Source: Boswellia sacra
Taxonomy: Eukaryota > Streptophyta > Magnoliopsida > Sapindales > Burseraceae
Reading direction: 5' to 3'
DNA: 64,000 nt
Assembly (NCBI GenBank): GCA_013180625.2
Contig: SNVD02013601.1
Span: 1-64,000, forward strand
Made by a program: the position numbers and the translations under genes
The notes under the pieces: model-generated
What the model was told of the DNA's origin: nothing
The model's database searches: none
What the model saw: the letters and a program-made list of their open reading frames with translations, nothing else
In this document: positions 1-11,720 of the stretch, piece after piece
Numbering within the stretch: the first letter of the stretch is position 1
Layout of the letters: every line of letters begins with the position of its first letter

Positions 1-504
1 AGGAGTTCAAATCCTTTTGAGATGCATTCTGGGTCAGGAATGGCAGAGTAGGGAAGACCAGTTTGAACTCTTGAAACCCATTCTACCAATTTGTCATTTT
101 ATTCTTGCATTTTTGAAGACTTATTTGATATTATTTAGTCTTGATTTTTGAATTTTATAACAAGGAGGTCTTATTAAATTCGCTTTGAATCATTCAAATC
201 TATGAACTCTCACAACCTTATCATTTAATAAATTGTGTGCTTATGTGCTCATTAAGCAAGTATCTATGAATCTTTCTTCACACACACACATACCTTGATG
301 TATGATTGTGGGTGGCGAAATGAAATATTGCAATATTTAAGTTCTTTTGTTTTGTTTAGGAAAACAACAAAAGGAAGGGGAAAGTTTAAAAAAAAAATGA
401 AATGAAAAAATGAAAAAAATGAAAAATGAAAGAAAAAAAAAGAAAAAAAAGAAAAAAGAGAGAAAGCAATGGTGGATAAGTTTGGTCTTGTAGCCTCCTT
501 AATT

Positions 505-770
505 CGAGCAATTAAGCTCGAGGGATGCCTCAACACCTAATACCCTAAGACCAACTGGTTTGGGAGCTATTGGCCCAAAGCTCGCTACATGGATTAAGAA
601 AAAAGCTTAATGGGATTGAACATTGCACTATCCACAAGTTTCTAAGCAAAAATAAAGCATCGGCAACCCGAGTCGTTAAGCTCGTAGGGGTGTCTTAACA
701 CATAATGCCCTAAGGCCAACTGGTCTGGGAGTCATTAGCCTAAGGCTCGCTACATGGGTTAAAGATGCAT
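505..770 (+). repeat. Two diverged copies of a ~90-bp direct repeat
   Basis: Copy 1 (about 505-597) and copy 2 (about 672-765) share the pattern ATTAAGCTCG...CCCTAAG(A/G)CCAACTGGT...GGGAG...GCTCGCTACATGG. They lie about 168 bp apart inside the non-coding 3' part of the retrotransposon. No function is visible. Confidence 0.7.
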
Positions 771-1100
771 TCTTTCAAAAAAAAAAGAGAAAAAAAAAAA
801 GAAAAAAATGTATAAAATGAATGAATACCCCCTACCTAAGGTTGTTAGCCTTAACAAATACTAGAACCGATATGGCTTATTTCTAATAAGCCCCATAGTC
901 ATGTGTCAACTGAGCATAAAAGAAGGTTTGTGGATATCTTGACTGAAGGGTACATGAGTCATTTAAAAAAAAAATCAGTTGAGAGTTTGTTTATTTTGAT
1001 AAAATCAAGGAGAGTGCAATAATGATCACCTTGGATGTAAAATTCTATAAATCACTTATAAATAATAGCGCTTTAATTGCTAGGGACTAGCAATAAGCTA

Positions 1101-1109
1101 GTTGGGGGG
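1101..1109 (+). promoter_or_regulatory. Polypurine tract of the left LTR element
   Basis: GTTGGGGGG immediately precedes the TG start of the LTR. A G-rich tract here is the usual primer site for plus-strand DNA synthesis, and it shows that this LTR is the 3' one. Confidence 0.6.
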
Positions 1110-2641
1110 TGTGATGAACACTTAAATATGCATATTTAATAAGAGTTTAGTTCATCATATTGCATTAATAGTGTCATTAAATTCCTCAACTTAAGCATAT
1201 TTGTAGTCTTTGCATCTTTGGAATTAACTTCCTCTTAATTTTGGTTTTGTTACAGGTTCGGTAAAATGGGCATAACTCTTTATTTATAGATCAGAATGGT
1301 GCAATTCTTAATGTTTTGGAAAGCTGATTTAATTGTCTACAAGATTGCATTTCACAAGAATCATCAAATACGGGCTCTTAGTGGACCAAAATTGGGCTTG
1401 AAGTGAACCCATCTACAATCTCGGCCCAGTCTGACCAGGCCTTAGTATTTGGACCGTATCTCTCAAAATACGTATCCAAATTGTGCAAATCAATATGTTC
1501 TAGAAAGCTGAGAGAAATATCTACAACTTTCATGAAGACATGTGATTAAAATTCAAAACATTTCGATGTCAAAATTGATGGTCAAAGTCGGTGCCTAATG
1601 ATCCCAATTGTCAAAGATATTTACAACTAATATTTGACAATTATGCCCTTGTAATTTGACAAGTTTGCCCCAGGATGTATCTATAAATAGAGGTGCCTTG
1701 TGACCCATTAGGGCATCTTGGCCTTGGCTGGAACATTTTGGCTTTGGCTAGGATCTTGTATTGTGTTGTGTGTGTTTATGTTATTAATGAATTTCCTTTT
1801 TCTTGCATTTTATTTTCTTTCTATTATAATGTTCTTCTAATTTCTCTTTTGCTAAGGTGAAAGGGTGAAACCTTTGATATAAGAATAAGGATTCTCTAAC
1901 CCTTAATATGTGCTTAATAATCTTAATCTTATAATGTTTATTCAATATGATTTATATTTAATTTCTTAATCAATCTTGACACCACTTGTAAAGTGGAGGT
2001 CTTGATCCATTGTCGACAATCCTTGGCACATCAAATGCTTGGATCTTTTCTAAATGATGTATGGTTCTTCCTTACCGACACGAATCTAGTTAGGAACCTT
2101 GATTTGTTGTAGACATATGGTGATTGGCACATTGGATGCTTGAACCCATTTACAAGAAGTGGTATAAATATTTGTAACGAAACAAATATAATTCATATAA
2201 CTAAAATGGGTTAATTATCCTTATTTGAAATATCAAGGTCGGATCCCCTAACCTTAGCCTTCATTGTTATTGTGTTAATTCCTCTTGTATTTTAATTATT
2301 CTATTGTTTATGAACTTTTTATTTAATTTACTATGGTAGGTTCTACCACCTTATGAAATTGTTATTTAATTTACTATGGTTTGTTATACCACCTATTTCC
2401 ATGGATGGTTTTACCGCCTCTTGCTTTTTATTTTATATTTGAATGGTCGGTAATACCGCCTACCATCTTACATATTTATTGATATTATCTTGTCATTTCT
2501 TTGAATTACTCATATCATATTTGCTTATCTTATAATTTGTAACGCTAAAATCTCCTTCCTCGTGGATCGACCTCGGTCTCACCTGGTTTTATTACTTCGA
2601 CACTCCTATACTTGGGAGACAATCCTTTTTCGGATGTGTCA
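1110..2641 (+). mobile_element. 3' LTR (~1.5 kb) of the plus-strand retrotransposon
   Basis: The LTR begins TGTGATGAAC after the purine tract and ends ATGTGTCA. The right border is fixed well: the next base resumes the minus-strand gag reading frame of the element it interrupted. Near the 3' end (about 2560-2640) there is a passage around GTGGATCGACCTCGGTCTC that is typical of LTR ends in plant Ty3/gypsy elements of the Ogre/Tat/Athila lineage. The five bases after the border are TTCTC; the matching target-site duplication would be left of the window and cannot be checked. The left border could be 2 bp further right (TGATGAAC). Confidence 0.75.
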
Positions 2642-2953
2642 TTCTCTAACATGTACATACGGGTTTTCACTATCTAAACCATGAAAAGTTGGTAAAAGAT
2701 GTATCATCCTAGGGTGAAAGTCCAATTTTGGTGTATTAGGTGGAAATATGATACATGATGGTGTGGCTGTGCGGGAAGGATGCAAGTAATCTTTTAGAGT
2801 TTTAACGGGGTTTTCCTCATGTTGGCTCATTGTATCATAATTAGAAGATGAAGATGAACCAAGAATTGATTTTTCTTCGGTTGCAAAATCTTGTTGTGGT
2901 TCTAGTTCTGATTTTTTCATAAATCTCCCTCGTTTGTCTCTAGATTGCTTCAT
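2642..2953 (-). pseudogene. N-terminus of retrotransposon gag, truncated by an insertion
   Basis: About 104 codons from an ATG at 2953 encode a polar, low-complexity N-terminus followed by the motif PTFHGLDSENPYVHVRE, which is the start of the gag capsid domain in plant Ty3/gypsy elements of the Ogre/Tat/Athila type. The frame stops at 2641 only because the LTR of the inserted element begins there, so the truncation is by insertion rather than point mutation. Gag would form the retrotransposon's virus-like particle. The remaining gag is not in the window. Confidence 0.8.
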
Positions 2954-3112
2954 ACATCACTCACAATTTGTCTCTCTTTTTGTTTTTTTTTGTTTTTTTT
3001 GTTTTATTTATTTTTTTTTTTTTACACAAGAAAGTTCTCAAATAAAGTCAAAAAGCAATAAGATAACAAAAGTTAGAGAGAATAATAACAACAATAATAA
3101 TAAAACAAACAA

Positions 3113-3785
3113 GGTGGCAAAGCCAACCTTTGACAAGTATATATAGCAAAAAAAAAATTAAAACAACTAACAAGTAAAGGCGGCAAAGCCGACCTTTAAC
3201 AAGTAAAATAATAATAACAATAATAATAAAACAAACAAGGTGGCAAAGCCGACCTTTAACAAGTAAAAGAAATAAGGCGGCAAAGCCGACCTTTAACAAG
3301 TAATAACAATAATAATAATAATAAAACAAATAAGGTGGCAAAGCCGACCTTTAACAAGTAAAAGAAATAAGACGGCAAAGCCGACCTTTAACAAGTAAAA
3401 GAAATAAGGTGGCAAAGCCGACCTTTAACAAATAAAAGAAATAAGGCGGCAAAGCCGACCTTTAACAAGTAATAACAATAATAATAATAATAAAACAAAC
3501 AAGGTGGTAAAGCCAACCTTTAACAAGTAAAAGAAACAAGACGCAAAGCCGACCTTTGAAAAGTAAAAGAGCAAGGCGGCAAAGCCGACCTTTGAAAAGT
3601 AAAAGAGCAAAGCGACAAAGCCGACCTTTGAAAAGTAAAAAGAGCAAGGCGGCAAAGACGACCTTTGAAAAGTAAAAGAGCAAGGCGGCAAAGCCGACCT
3701 TTGAAAAGTAAAAAGAGCAAGGCGGCAAAGCCGACCTTTGAAAAGTAAAAGAGCAAGGCGGCAAAGCCGACCTTTGAAAAATAAA
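3113..3785 (-). repeat. ~16-copy minisatellite in the retrotransposon leader
   Basis: A unit built on GGCGGCAAAGCCGACCTTT(A/G)A(C/A)AAGTAAAA recurs about every 36-60 bp. I count about sixteen copies, at roughly 3118, 3178, 3238, 3274, 3334, 3371, 3408, 3445, 3504, 3539, 3575, 3611, 3647, 3683, 3720 and 3756. Spacers are A-rich, some with (AAT)n runs. Copies after 3540 use TTTGAAAAG and a tight ~36-bp period; earlier copies use TTTAACAAG and variable spacing. Each unit contains GGC...GCCG capable of pairing, so the leader RNA could form a row of small hairpins. The reading frames through it are repeat artefacts. Confidence 0.9.
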
Positions 3786-3793
3786 AGGAATAA

Positions 3794-3895
3794 GGTTAGT
3801 CAAAGTTATAAAAATTAGGCAAATTAGTCAAAGTTAGGAAATTTAGGCAAATTAGTCAAAGTTAGGAAAATTAGGCAAATTATTCCAAGTTAGGC
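3794..3895. repeat. ~29-bp tandem repeat, about four copies
   Basis: The unit TTAGTCAAAGTTA.(G/A)AAA(A/T)TTAGGCAAA repeats about four times directly next to the larger minisatellite, still inside the retrotransposon leader. Confidence 0.75.
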
Positions 3896-3949
3896 CAAAA
3901 AAAAAGAAAAGGAAATAAAAAATACAAACCGTCTTTCGTCCATTTTACC

Positions 3950-3967
3950 TCCCCGGCAACGGCGCCA
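3950..3967 (-). promoter_or_regulatory. Primer binding site for tRNA-Asp (minus-strand element)
   Basis: The plus strand reads TCCCCGGCAACGGCGCCA, identical to the 3' end (with CCA) of plant tRNA-Asp as I know it. On the element's minus strand this is an 18-nt complementary primer site. It is separated from the LTR by five bases, as expected. Confidence 0.9.
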
Positions 3968-3972
3968 ATTTT

Positions 3973-5360
3973 TGATTACGCCCAAAATATACCGTGGTTA
4001 TTGTAGTACATGTTGAGGTGTCGAATCCACAAGGAGGCCTTCGATAAAAGAGGTTCGTAAAACAAAAATATTAAAAAGATAATAAAAATGTAAAATTTAA
4101 CTTTGAAGTGATTAGTTATAAAGAAAATTCAGTGTTTAATAATTAGAAACAATCTCGAGAATCACTTATATGTTTTGTAAATCTAATCCCCACTTTGATT
4201 TAATAATTATAACTCAATTGAAAATTTCACATCCCAAACAATCAATCGGAAAATATGTATAGTATAGCATAAATGATAAACACATGTATTCGATATGCAT
4301 AAACTCTTTACAAGCAATATTTACCAACAACATTCATCCTTACAAGTTATCCAAGAGCGACAATATATCACATGACAATATTGTAGTAAAGGATTAACTC
4401 ATAAAACGAAACTACCAGTAACAATTATAATTCAACATGAATCACAAAGAAAGCATGACTGAATTTATATGAAATTGAGAATTATAATTTCTGAATTAAA
4501 AAGAAATCACAAGATGAGAAAGAGTTTAACACATAAACAAACATACAATCTTTATAGCCCTTGAGGTAGAATGAAAGTGAGAAATAGATAAACTACACAT
4601 ACAAGTTCATCTCTAGCCTTACCAAGAGTTCTAGCCTAACTTACAATTCATTCTTATCATTTCTAAAGAGAAAATACAAGAGAGAATTGTAATATACAAT
4701 GATAAAATGTGAACTCAAATGATTTTTTCTCTCTCCCATTCAATTCCTCAAGTTGTCCTTAAATAGGTGATGAAATGGAACTATTACACCAAACCTTCAC
4801 CAATTTTTCCACAATGTCGGCCACCAACTTACAGCTGATTTTTGACCACCAAATGGACCGAATTGGGCTTTGTGGAAAACATGAAAGTTGTAGAATTTTG
4901 TCTCAGCTTTCTAAGGCCACCAGATTCATGCAATTTGGACAAGTATTCTCTGAGATATGGCCCAAATACTGGACATGGGTCGGGCTGAGAAACAACTACA
5001 ATTTGGTTTTGTTGTGTCTTAATTTCGGCCCATCAAATGTTGGACTTGGGCTTTTGATTGTTCTTCAACTTTCTGTAAAATTGAGACATGTTGCTCCAGG
5101 TTCAATAATCTCTCCATTTTGATCTATAGATTGAGAGTTGTGTCCATTTTATTAAACCTGAAAAAATGATTTCCATTAATCACAATTTAAGGACAATACT
5201 TTATTTCAAGATAAAGACTAAAGAAAATGCAAAAGAAATGAAACAAATGTAAAAGAGGCATAAGCAAAATAATTATACTAAAACATCATAAAAGCTTTAT
5301 AATAATGTCCAATTAGCATTAATTATTTATGCTTAAGAGTGTACTTTCATGCGTTTATCA
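3973..5360 (-). mobile_element. 5' LTR (1,388 bp) of the minus-strand element
   Basis: Bounded by TGATTACG at 3973 and GTTTATCA at 5360, so read on the minus strand it is TGAT...ATCA. It is followed by a spacer and the tRNA-Asp primer site. It carries no gene; the frame at 4775-5122 has no recognisable domain. Past 5360 the sequence switches at once to the chromovirus gag. Confidence 0.85.
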
Positions 5361-7264
5361 GCTATTTTGTAAGTGGCCTAAAAGATAATATCAAAATAGA
5401 TGTTCAAGCATGCCATCCGTCAACTCTTTCTGTTGCAATTGGCTTGGCAAGGCTGTATGAGTCTTGTATTCAAAGTAATAGGAGGTTAAACAAATTTGAA
5501 GTAAAGAAACCAACATTTAACAGAGCTGCTCTACCGAATAAAAATCAGAATCAAATACCAGTGAAGAGGTTGACTCCTATAGAGCTTAAGGAAAGAAGAG
5601 AAAATGGGCTTTGCTTCAACTACAATGAAAAGTTTAGTCCAGGACATAGATGTAAAAAATTGTTCTTGATTGAAGGAATATGGCTAGAGGAAGAAGAGAA
5701 CAATGATAGAGAAGAGGAGAACATAAATGAAGAAATTGTGGAAGTACCAGAATTTTCTCTCAATGCAATTTATGGTGCTCACGCCCCTCAAACCATGAAG
5801 ATCCAAGGAAAGGTAGAAAATCAGTCTTGTACCTTTCTTGTAGATTCGGGAAGTACCCATAATTTTTTTAGCAATAAAGCTGCTAAAAAGGTAGGTATTA
5901 ATCCTACTGGGGTTGAAAAATTTGAGGTGGCAGTAGCAAATGGAGAAAAACTTTCCAGTGCGGGATTGTGTAAAGGGCTTTATATGGTGATTCAAGGAAT
6001 TCCAATTGTTGCTGACCTTTACTTACTTCCTTTGGAGGGATGTGATGTTGTGCTTGGAGCACAATGGTTGAGAACATTGGGCCCCATTATTTGGGACTTT
6101 TCCAAATTATGCATGAAGTTTAATATTGATGGGAAAGAAGTGATTTTTAAGGGCTTGACACCTCCAGAGGATAAGTACGTGGATGAACAAGAAATTGAGA
6201 AGGAATTAAAGAAAAGAAAAGATGGAGTTGTGGTACAACTATGTTCTTTCTCTTTGATGGCCCCACAAGGTACTTTTCCTTCCAATTTTCAATTGTCTTC
6301 GTTCAATTCACAAATTGAATATGTGTTGCAAGATTTCAAAGATGTGTTTCAAGAACTCTGTGGGCTCCCACCACCAAAGGAACATGATCATAAGATTCCT
6401 TTAAAAAAGGAAAGTGGTCCCGTGTGTGTAAGACCTTATAGGTACCCACACTTTCAAAAGAATGAAATTGAAAGGCTAGTTTCAGACATGCTAAAGGCAA
6501 AGATAATTCGGCCTAGTCAGAGTCCATATTCCTCTCCAGTATTACTTGTGAAGAAACATGATGGATCTTGGAGGCTTTGTATTGACTACAGAGCTTTGAA
6601 TCAGATGACAGTCAAAGACAAGTCCCCAATTCCAATTATAGATGAGTTACTTGACGAACTGCACGGAGCTAAATATTTCACCAAATTGGATTTGCGATCG
6701 GGCTATCACCAAATCCGAATGAATCCTAATGACATCGCCAAGACTGCATTTCGCACTCATCAGGGGCATTATGAATTTATGGTAATGCCATTTGGCCTCA
6801 CCAATGCTCCCTCTACTTTCCAGTCCTTGATGAACGACATTTTCAAGAAATTTATTCGTAAGTTCATTTTAGTGTTCTTTGATGATATTTTAATTTACAA
6901 TAAGACATGGGAAGATCACTTAGAACACTTGCGTATTGTGTTGTCTATTTTAAGAACTAACAAGTTATTTGTGAAAAGAGAAAAATGTTCATTTGAACAA
7001 GAGGAGGTGAAATACTTGGGGCATGTAATTTCCAGTAAAGGGGTTGCTATAGATCCTGAAAAAATTACTACAATGTTAGAATGGCCTAAACCTAACACTG
7101 TTAGGGGCCTGCGAGGGTTTCTAGGCTTGACAGGGTATTACAGAAAATTTATTAAGGATTATGGAAAAATTGCTAGGCCATTAACGCAGATGCTTAAGAA
7201 AGGAAATTTCAAGTGGAGTCATATGGCTGAAGATTCCTTTGAGCAACTCAAGATAGTGATGACA
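5361..7264 (+). pseudogene. Chromovirus (Ty3/gypsy) gag end, protease and reverse transcriptase
   Basis: The open stretch encodes, in order, the C-terminal gag segment, a zinc knuckle (about 5612-5653) in which the second Cys is Tyr (CFNY...PGHRC), an aspartic protease with VDSGSTHNF (about 5839), and a full reverse transcriptase with KLDLRSGYHQIR and FFDDILIY (about 6875-6898), the latter carrying the two catalytic Asp. The 5' part of gag is cut off by the minus-strand element at 5360. A TAG at 7265-7267 ends the frame where the family normally continues into RNase H. It is the long surviving part of a dead element; the codons through RT are still open, so decay is moderate. Confidence 0.9.
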
Positions 7265-7728
7265 TAGGCCCCTGTTTTAGCCTTATCGAATTTTGAAGAA
7301 CCCTTTATTGTAGAATGTGATGCATCTGGGTTTGGAATTGGTGGAATTCTCCAACAAAATAAAAGGCCAATAGCTTTTTTCAGCCAAGGCTTACAAGGTA
7401 AAAAAATTTGTTACTTTCTACTTATGAAAAAGAGATGTTGGCTTTAGTGCTTACGGTACAAAAGTGGAGGCCATACTTGCTTGGTAGAAAATTCATTGTA
7501 AGGAACAGAAAAACTTGAAGCATTTGTGGGAACAAAGGATAACGACAACAGCCCAAGAAAAATGGCTTGCAAAATTAGTGGGGTATGATTTCTCCATAGA
7601 ATATAAAAAAGGAAAAGAAAATGTGGTGGCAGATGCTCTCTCAAGGCAGAGTGACAGTGGAGTAATTACCGCTATTTCCACTCCAATACCGCAATGGTTG
7701 GAATCTATTCAAGATGAAGTGCAAAATA
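7265..7728 (+). pseudogene. Degenerate RNase H region of the chromovirus
   Basis: After the TAG at 7265 the frame continues with a recognisable RNase H start ([13 protein letters not shown]) and later WLAKLVGYDFSIEYKKGKEN and VADALSRQ, the usual end of this domain. Between them are frameshifts near 7400 (an A-run) and near 7505, so at least three lesions are present. At 7728 the frame is cut by a CACTA transposon and resumes at 26,456. Confidence 0.85.
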
Positions 7729-7744
7729 CACTACAAGAAAAAAT

Positions 7745-8850
7745 GTCATATTTGGTGGTCTTTGACCGTCAAATATGACCATATTTGGCGGTCATAAAAA
7801 CGACACCAATGGCACCGCCAAATATGGTATATTTGACAATATTTGACGGTCGGCCAAAACGCCAAATATAGTGTAAATCATATTTGTCACATAAAAGCGC
7901 CAAATATAACTCAAAATATTCTGTACAAAAAATCACATATTTGTCACTTTTTTGACAAATTTAGTCGTTTCTAACGGTTAAAATTTTTAAATTTTACTAT
8001 ATTTATCACTTTTTGACCGCCAAATATGGTTTACTAACGGTCAAATTTTTTAAATTTTATCATATTTGACACTTTTTGACCGATAAATATGATTCAATTT
8101 TGAATTGAATCATATTTATCGCTTTTTGCCCGTTAAATATAGCTTGCTAACGGTCAAATTTTTTAAATTTCATCATATTTGACGCTTTTTGACCGATAAG
8201 TATGATTCCATTTTGAAATGTATCATATTTATCACTTTTTGCCCGATAAATATGACTTGTTAACGGTCAAATTTTTTAAAATTCATCATATTTGACGCAT
8301 TTTAACCGATAAATATGATCTCATTTTGAATTGTACAATATTTATCGCTTTTGCCCGATAAATATGGCTTGCTAAAGGTCAAATTTTTTTAATTTTGTCA
8401 TATTTGACGCTTGTTGACCGATAAATATCATTCCATTTTGAATTGTATCATATTTATCGCTTTTTGCCCGATAAATATGGCTTGCTAAAGGTCAAATTTT
8501 TTTAATTTCATCATATTTAACGCTTGTTGACCGATAAATATGATTACATTTTGAATTGTACCATATTTATCGCTTTTTGCCTCATAAATATGGCTTGCTA
8601 CCGGTTAAATTTTTTAAATTTCATCATATTTAACGCTTATTGACCGATAAATATGATTCCATTTTGAATTGTACCATATTTGTCACTTTTTGCCCGATAA
8701 ATATGGCTTACTACCGGTTAAATTTTTTAAATTTCATTATATTTAACGCTTATTGACCGATAAATATGATTCCATTTAGTATTGTACCATAGTTATCGCT
8801 TTTTGCCCGATAAATATGGCTTGCTAACGACAAATATGGTTTTTGCTGCT
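7745..8850. repeat. Subterminal tandem repeat array (113-bp unit, 7 clear copies)
   Basis: The word GACCGATAAATATGATTCC recurs at about 8078, 8191, 8304, 8416, 8529, 8642 and 8756, a period of 112-114 bp. Each unit also has CATATTTATCGCTTTTTGCC and GATAAATATGGCTTGCTA, which pair as short inverted words. Arrays of this kind near CACTA ends are the usual transposase-binding region. The first ~330 bp hold a less regular version. Confidence 0.9.
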
Positions 8851-11720
8851 TAAGAAAAATAATAGTACTAATTTTTGTTATTTTTCTACCCTGTGCAATT
8901 TTGTCAATACTCCAATTTGGCATATACAACACACACAAATATCTCCTCTCCTAGATTTATCATACACTATTGAAATAAATGATCTGTGTGAGTGTTTAAT
9001 TAAAAAGAGATATAAATGGTTCTTTGTAACAATCATAATAGTAGACATGTTAACAAATAAATTAAATAGTATTAGAAAAAGAACAACTGAAGCAAATTTT
9101 AACCAGCAGCTACACTTTTTACCCGTTGCTCCTGCATTTCAACATTTACTGCAAAAGTAGAGCAGATTGCAACCCCAAATATTAGATTTATAGTACTAGA
9201 ACTTAAGACATTATTTGACAGATCATTTATTGATAACGTCTGTTTTATTGATAACGTCAAGAGTCAAGACACAAATACCTTATCCAATATAACCAAAAAA
9301 AAAATCCATGAAACCTATTTACGAAGTCAACCTACTACTTAACAGTGCACAAAATTAAACTTAAACTTTACCAAATCAACACACTTAAGTTGTTTATAAC
9401 AAATTCAATTTAACTTGTTCATAACAAATTCAATTTACAAATTACTTAAGTAGATTAGCTTAGAAAATTAATCATGTACATGCAATGGTCAACAGTACAT
9501 CATGAACAAATTGTTTTTGATTTAAATTACATCAAAACATAGGAAAGGCAATATGCTTAAATTAAAATCAAGCTAACCAGCCAACTTCTGTGGTACATCA
9601 CATCATAAATTGCCAAAACAAAGAAAAAACGACTAATATCAATTAAAACCCACTTACTAAACCTTGGTTAATATAGAAACTAAAAGCTAAAGATCTATTG
9701 GGTAGTTGAAGAAATTCAACTACAAAAAGACAAACTTGTTTTTCTCCATTTTGTTCATAATTCTAAAAAGAAATTAAATAATCATTTGCAACCACAAGAT
9801 AGTAATCATATTGAGAGAAATTACATTATCCAGAAAAGGTGAAATCATACAAAACTAGCACATTTTACACATGAAAATTTAATTTCAAAGCCAACATCTT
9901 TCTTCCTCCATCCACTTTATTTCTTGCATGTCCACAAAGGAATCAATGCCAAGACATAAGGGGCAAAATTTTACCTGAGTGCACCAAGTTCAATTTCACA
10001 CTTCCAAGTTAAATGTACAAATGGAGTTTTAAGAGAGAAATTGGCATACAAAAGAGGACACCTCAGAGAATTAAACCCAAGGAAGTTCTGGTCGGTATAC
10101 CATGGAGGTTGTGCATGTGTGTTTAAAAAGAGAGAGGAGTCAGTGAGAGGAAGAGATATAGAGGGAGAACAAACATGACTTTCCTTATGAATGCTCTATT
10201 TTCTTTAGCATAACTACAAGAAAGGTTGAAAAAACTCTAGATATAAAACCTAATATCTGTAGGGTAATTATCCTATAGAAAAATTAGCATGTTGAGAATG
10301 CTTGAGATGAGAAAACTTATCTTCACCCATGTATGACAGTATGACGTGTATAATTGAGAGTGTTAAGCTGTTTCACCAATAAATTTGAGATTGGTAATCA
10401 TGTTACAATTGTTTCACTATTCTGGTTCTTCAATACAAATAAAAAATCATCAGCATTCATTTTAGGCGTGGCTTGCTGGGCAGTATGACAGGCATGAACC
10501 ACTAACAACACAAGATGCAATAGAAATAAAGCATATTTCCTACAGAATTAATGCATACACAATGTCATCCAACATACAATTAATAGAAATATATGCACCA
10601 ATCAGTGCAAGAATAACATAACTTAGAGGAAGCACCAAAAAAAAAAAAAACCATGGATTAAAGCAATATATTTGGCCCTCTAACGATCAGCCACACAATC
10701 ATAGAAATTGAAAACAGGAGAAGCTAAGCCAACAATTTGTACCTAAGATTTCATGATACTAAGACCAGGAGGAGTCATGCAGGAACCCTTATAGTAACAG
10801 CTCGAAGTATTAAATGTAGGAAAAAGGATTCTGTAGCCAACAAACCTATTTTTGACATGACGCCTTCCTTAAGTCGAAATTCATAACCCGACCACACATG
10901 AATACCCACATGCACATCTCACATTCATATTGGTGTATAACTGTATATGTTCAAAAACTGTCTAGACAGATTAATCCACTAAACAATAGTAATGCTAGTT
11001 GCAAAATAGTTATTTCATTCACCTTTATTGTTGAAATAATTATCCTAATAAAATTCATCTTTTTATTTTTGTCTCATCAAATTAAACTGTAGATATTAAA
11101 TATAACTAATCATCTTAGGTTGATAAATCTGTTCCATAGTCATGGCATGTGAAATAATGAATTTTAATACAGAATAACTTATTCACAAAAGGAAAAGAAG
11201 AAGACAATAGAAGCATGCATCGATCTCAAATCAAACAAAAAAGGCTATTAGAAATTAGGACATACATTGCAACTTAAAATCCTGAGTTCTTAACAAGTTT
11301 CTAGAAAATGACAATGAGGTGAAACATAAGGATCTAAAGTTGCACCATTTACAAATACTTAGACAGAGAGTAGTTAACTTTCATCACATCACTGAAATCT
11401 ACCAGTATCAAAAGTTGTTTTAGAAACATAGTTGAAGTGCAACAATGTTCTCATGCAACTCAAACCTATGCCTCTTCCCTTCAAGCCATTTCATCTTTAA
11501 TTTTAGATCTTTAAAACATGTCTAGGAATGATTAGAATACACATTTTAAACCATCTGACATTAACCAAAGAAAGAATCCTCATGTAACACGAAATTTCCC
11601 AGAAGTTTATGCCGTTCATGATAAAGAAGATGACTCAAAACAAGGATCAAACGAACAACCTTTAGTCAAAGTTGTATTTACTAAAGCATAGAACCAGTAA
11701 CATACAATTTTATCATTTAC
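8851..11720. other. CACTA interior with no recognised gene
   Basis: AT-rich DNA with short reading frames only. I looked for exon-like stretches on both strands and recognised none. Given its surroundings it may be intron or flank of a captured gene. Splice-like signals are present but not informative. Confidence 0.5.

Larger units (their letters stand above)
1..1109 (+). mobile_element. 3' internal part of a plus-strand LTR retrotransposon
   Basis: This stretch leads into a purine tract (1101-1109) and then an LTR, so it is read as the non-coding 3' internal end of an LTR retrotransposon whose coding part lies left of the window. No protein domain is visible. It contains A-rich low-complexity runs around 390-460 and 775-810 and two diverged copies of a ~90-bp segment. 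The long reading frame on the other strand at 264-536 is only the complement of the A-rich tract and is not a gene. Assignment rests on the LTR and purine tract; the family (probably Ogre/Tat/Athila, from the LTR end) is inferred. Confidence 0.6.
2642..5360 (-). mobile_element. 5' part of a minus-strand Ogre/Tat/Athila-type Ty3/gypsy element
   Basis: Read on the minus strand the order is 5' LTR (5360-3973), tRNA-Asp primer binding site (3967-3950), a long repeat-rich leader (about 3900-3000), then the start of gag (2953-2642), cut by the plus-strand LTR at 2641. The rest of gag, pol and the 3' LTR should lie left of the window beyond the inserted element. At 5360/5361 it interrupts the gag of a plus-strand chromovirus. 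The tRNA-Asp primer site and gag start are typical of the Ogre/Tat/Athila lineage; the exact family is not assigned. Confidence 0.85.

Noticed and set aside
264..536. 90-codon minus-strand frame with Phe-rich membrane-like stretch
   Set aside because: Encoded by the complement of an A-rich tract inside a retrotransposon.
3048..3803. Several overlapping minus-strand frames with repeated KGRLCRLALLLF or FSKVGFAALLFYF
   Set aside because: They are readings of the minisatellite in all three frames; the repeat unit length keeps them open. No conserved protein.
4775..5122. 115-codon plus-strand frame
   Set aside because: Lies inside an LTR and has no recognisable domain.
8843..9160. 105-codon plus-strand frame near the CACTA left end, considered as transposase
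   Set aside because: No transposase (TNP2-like) motif; no similarity I recognise.
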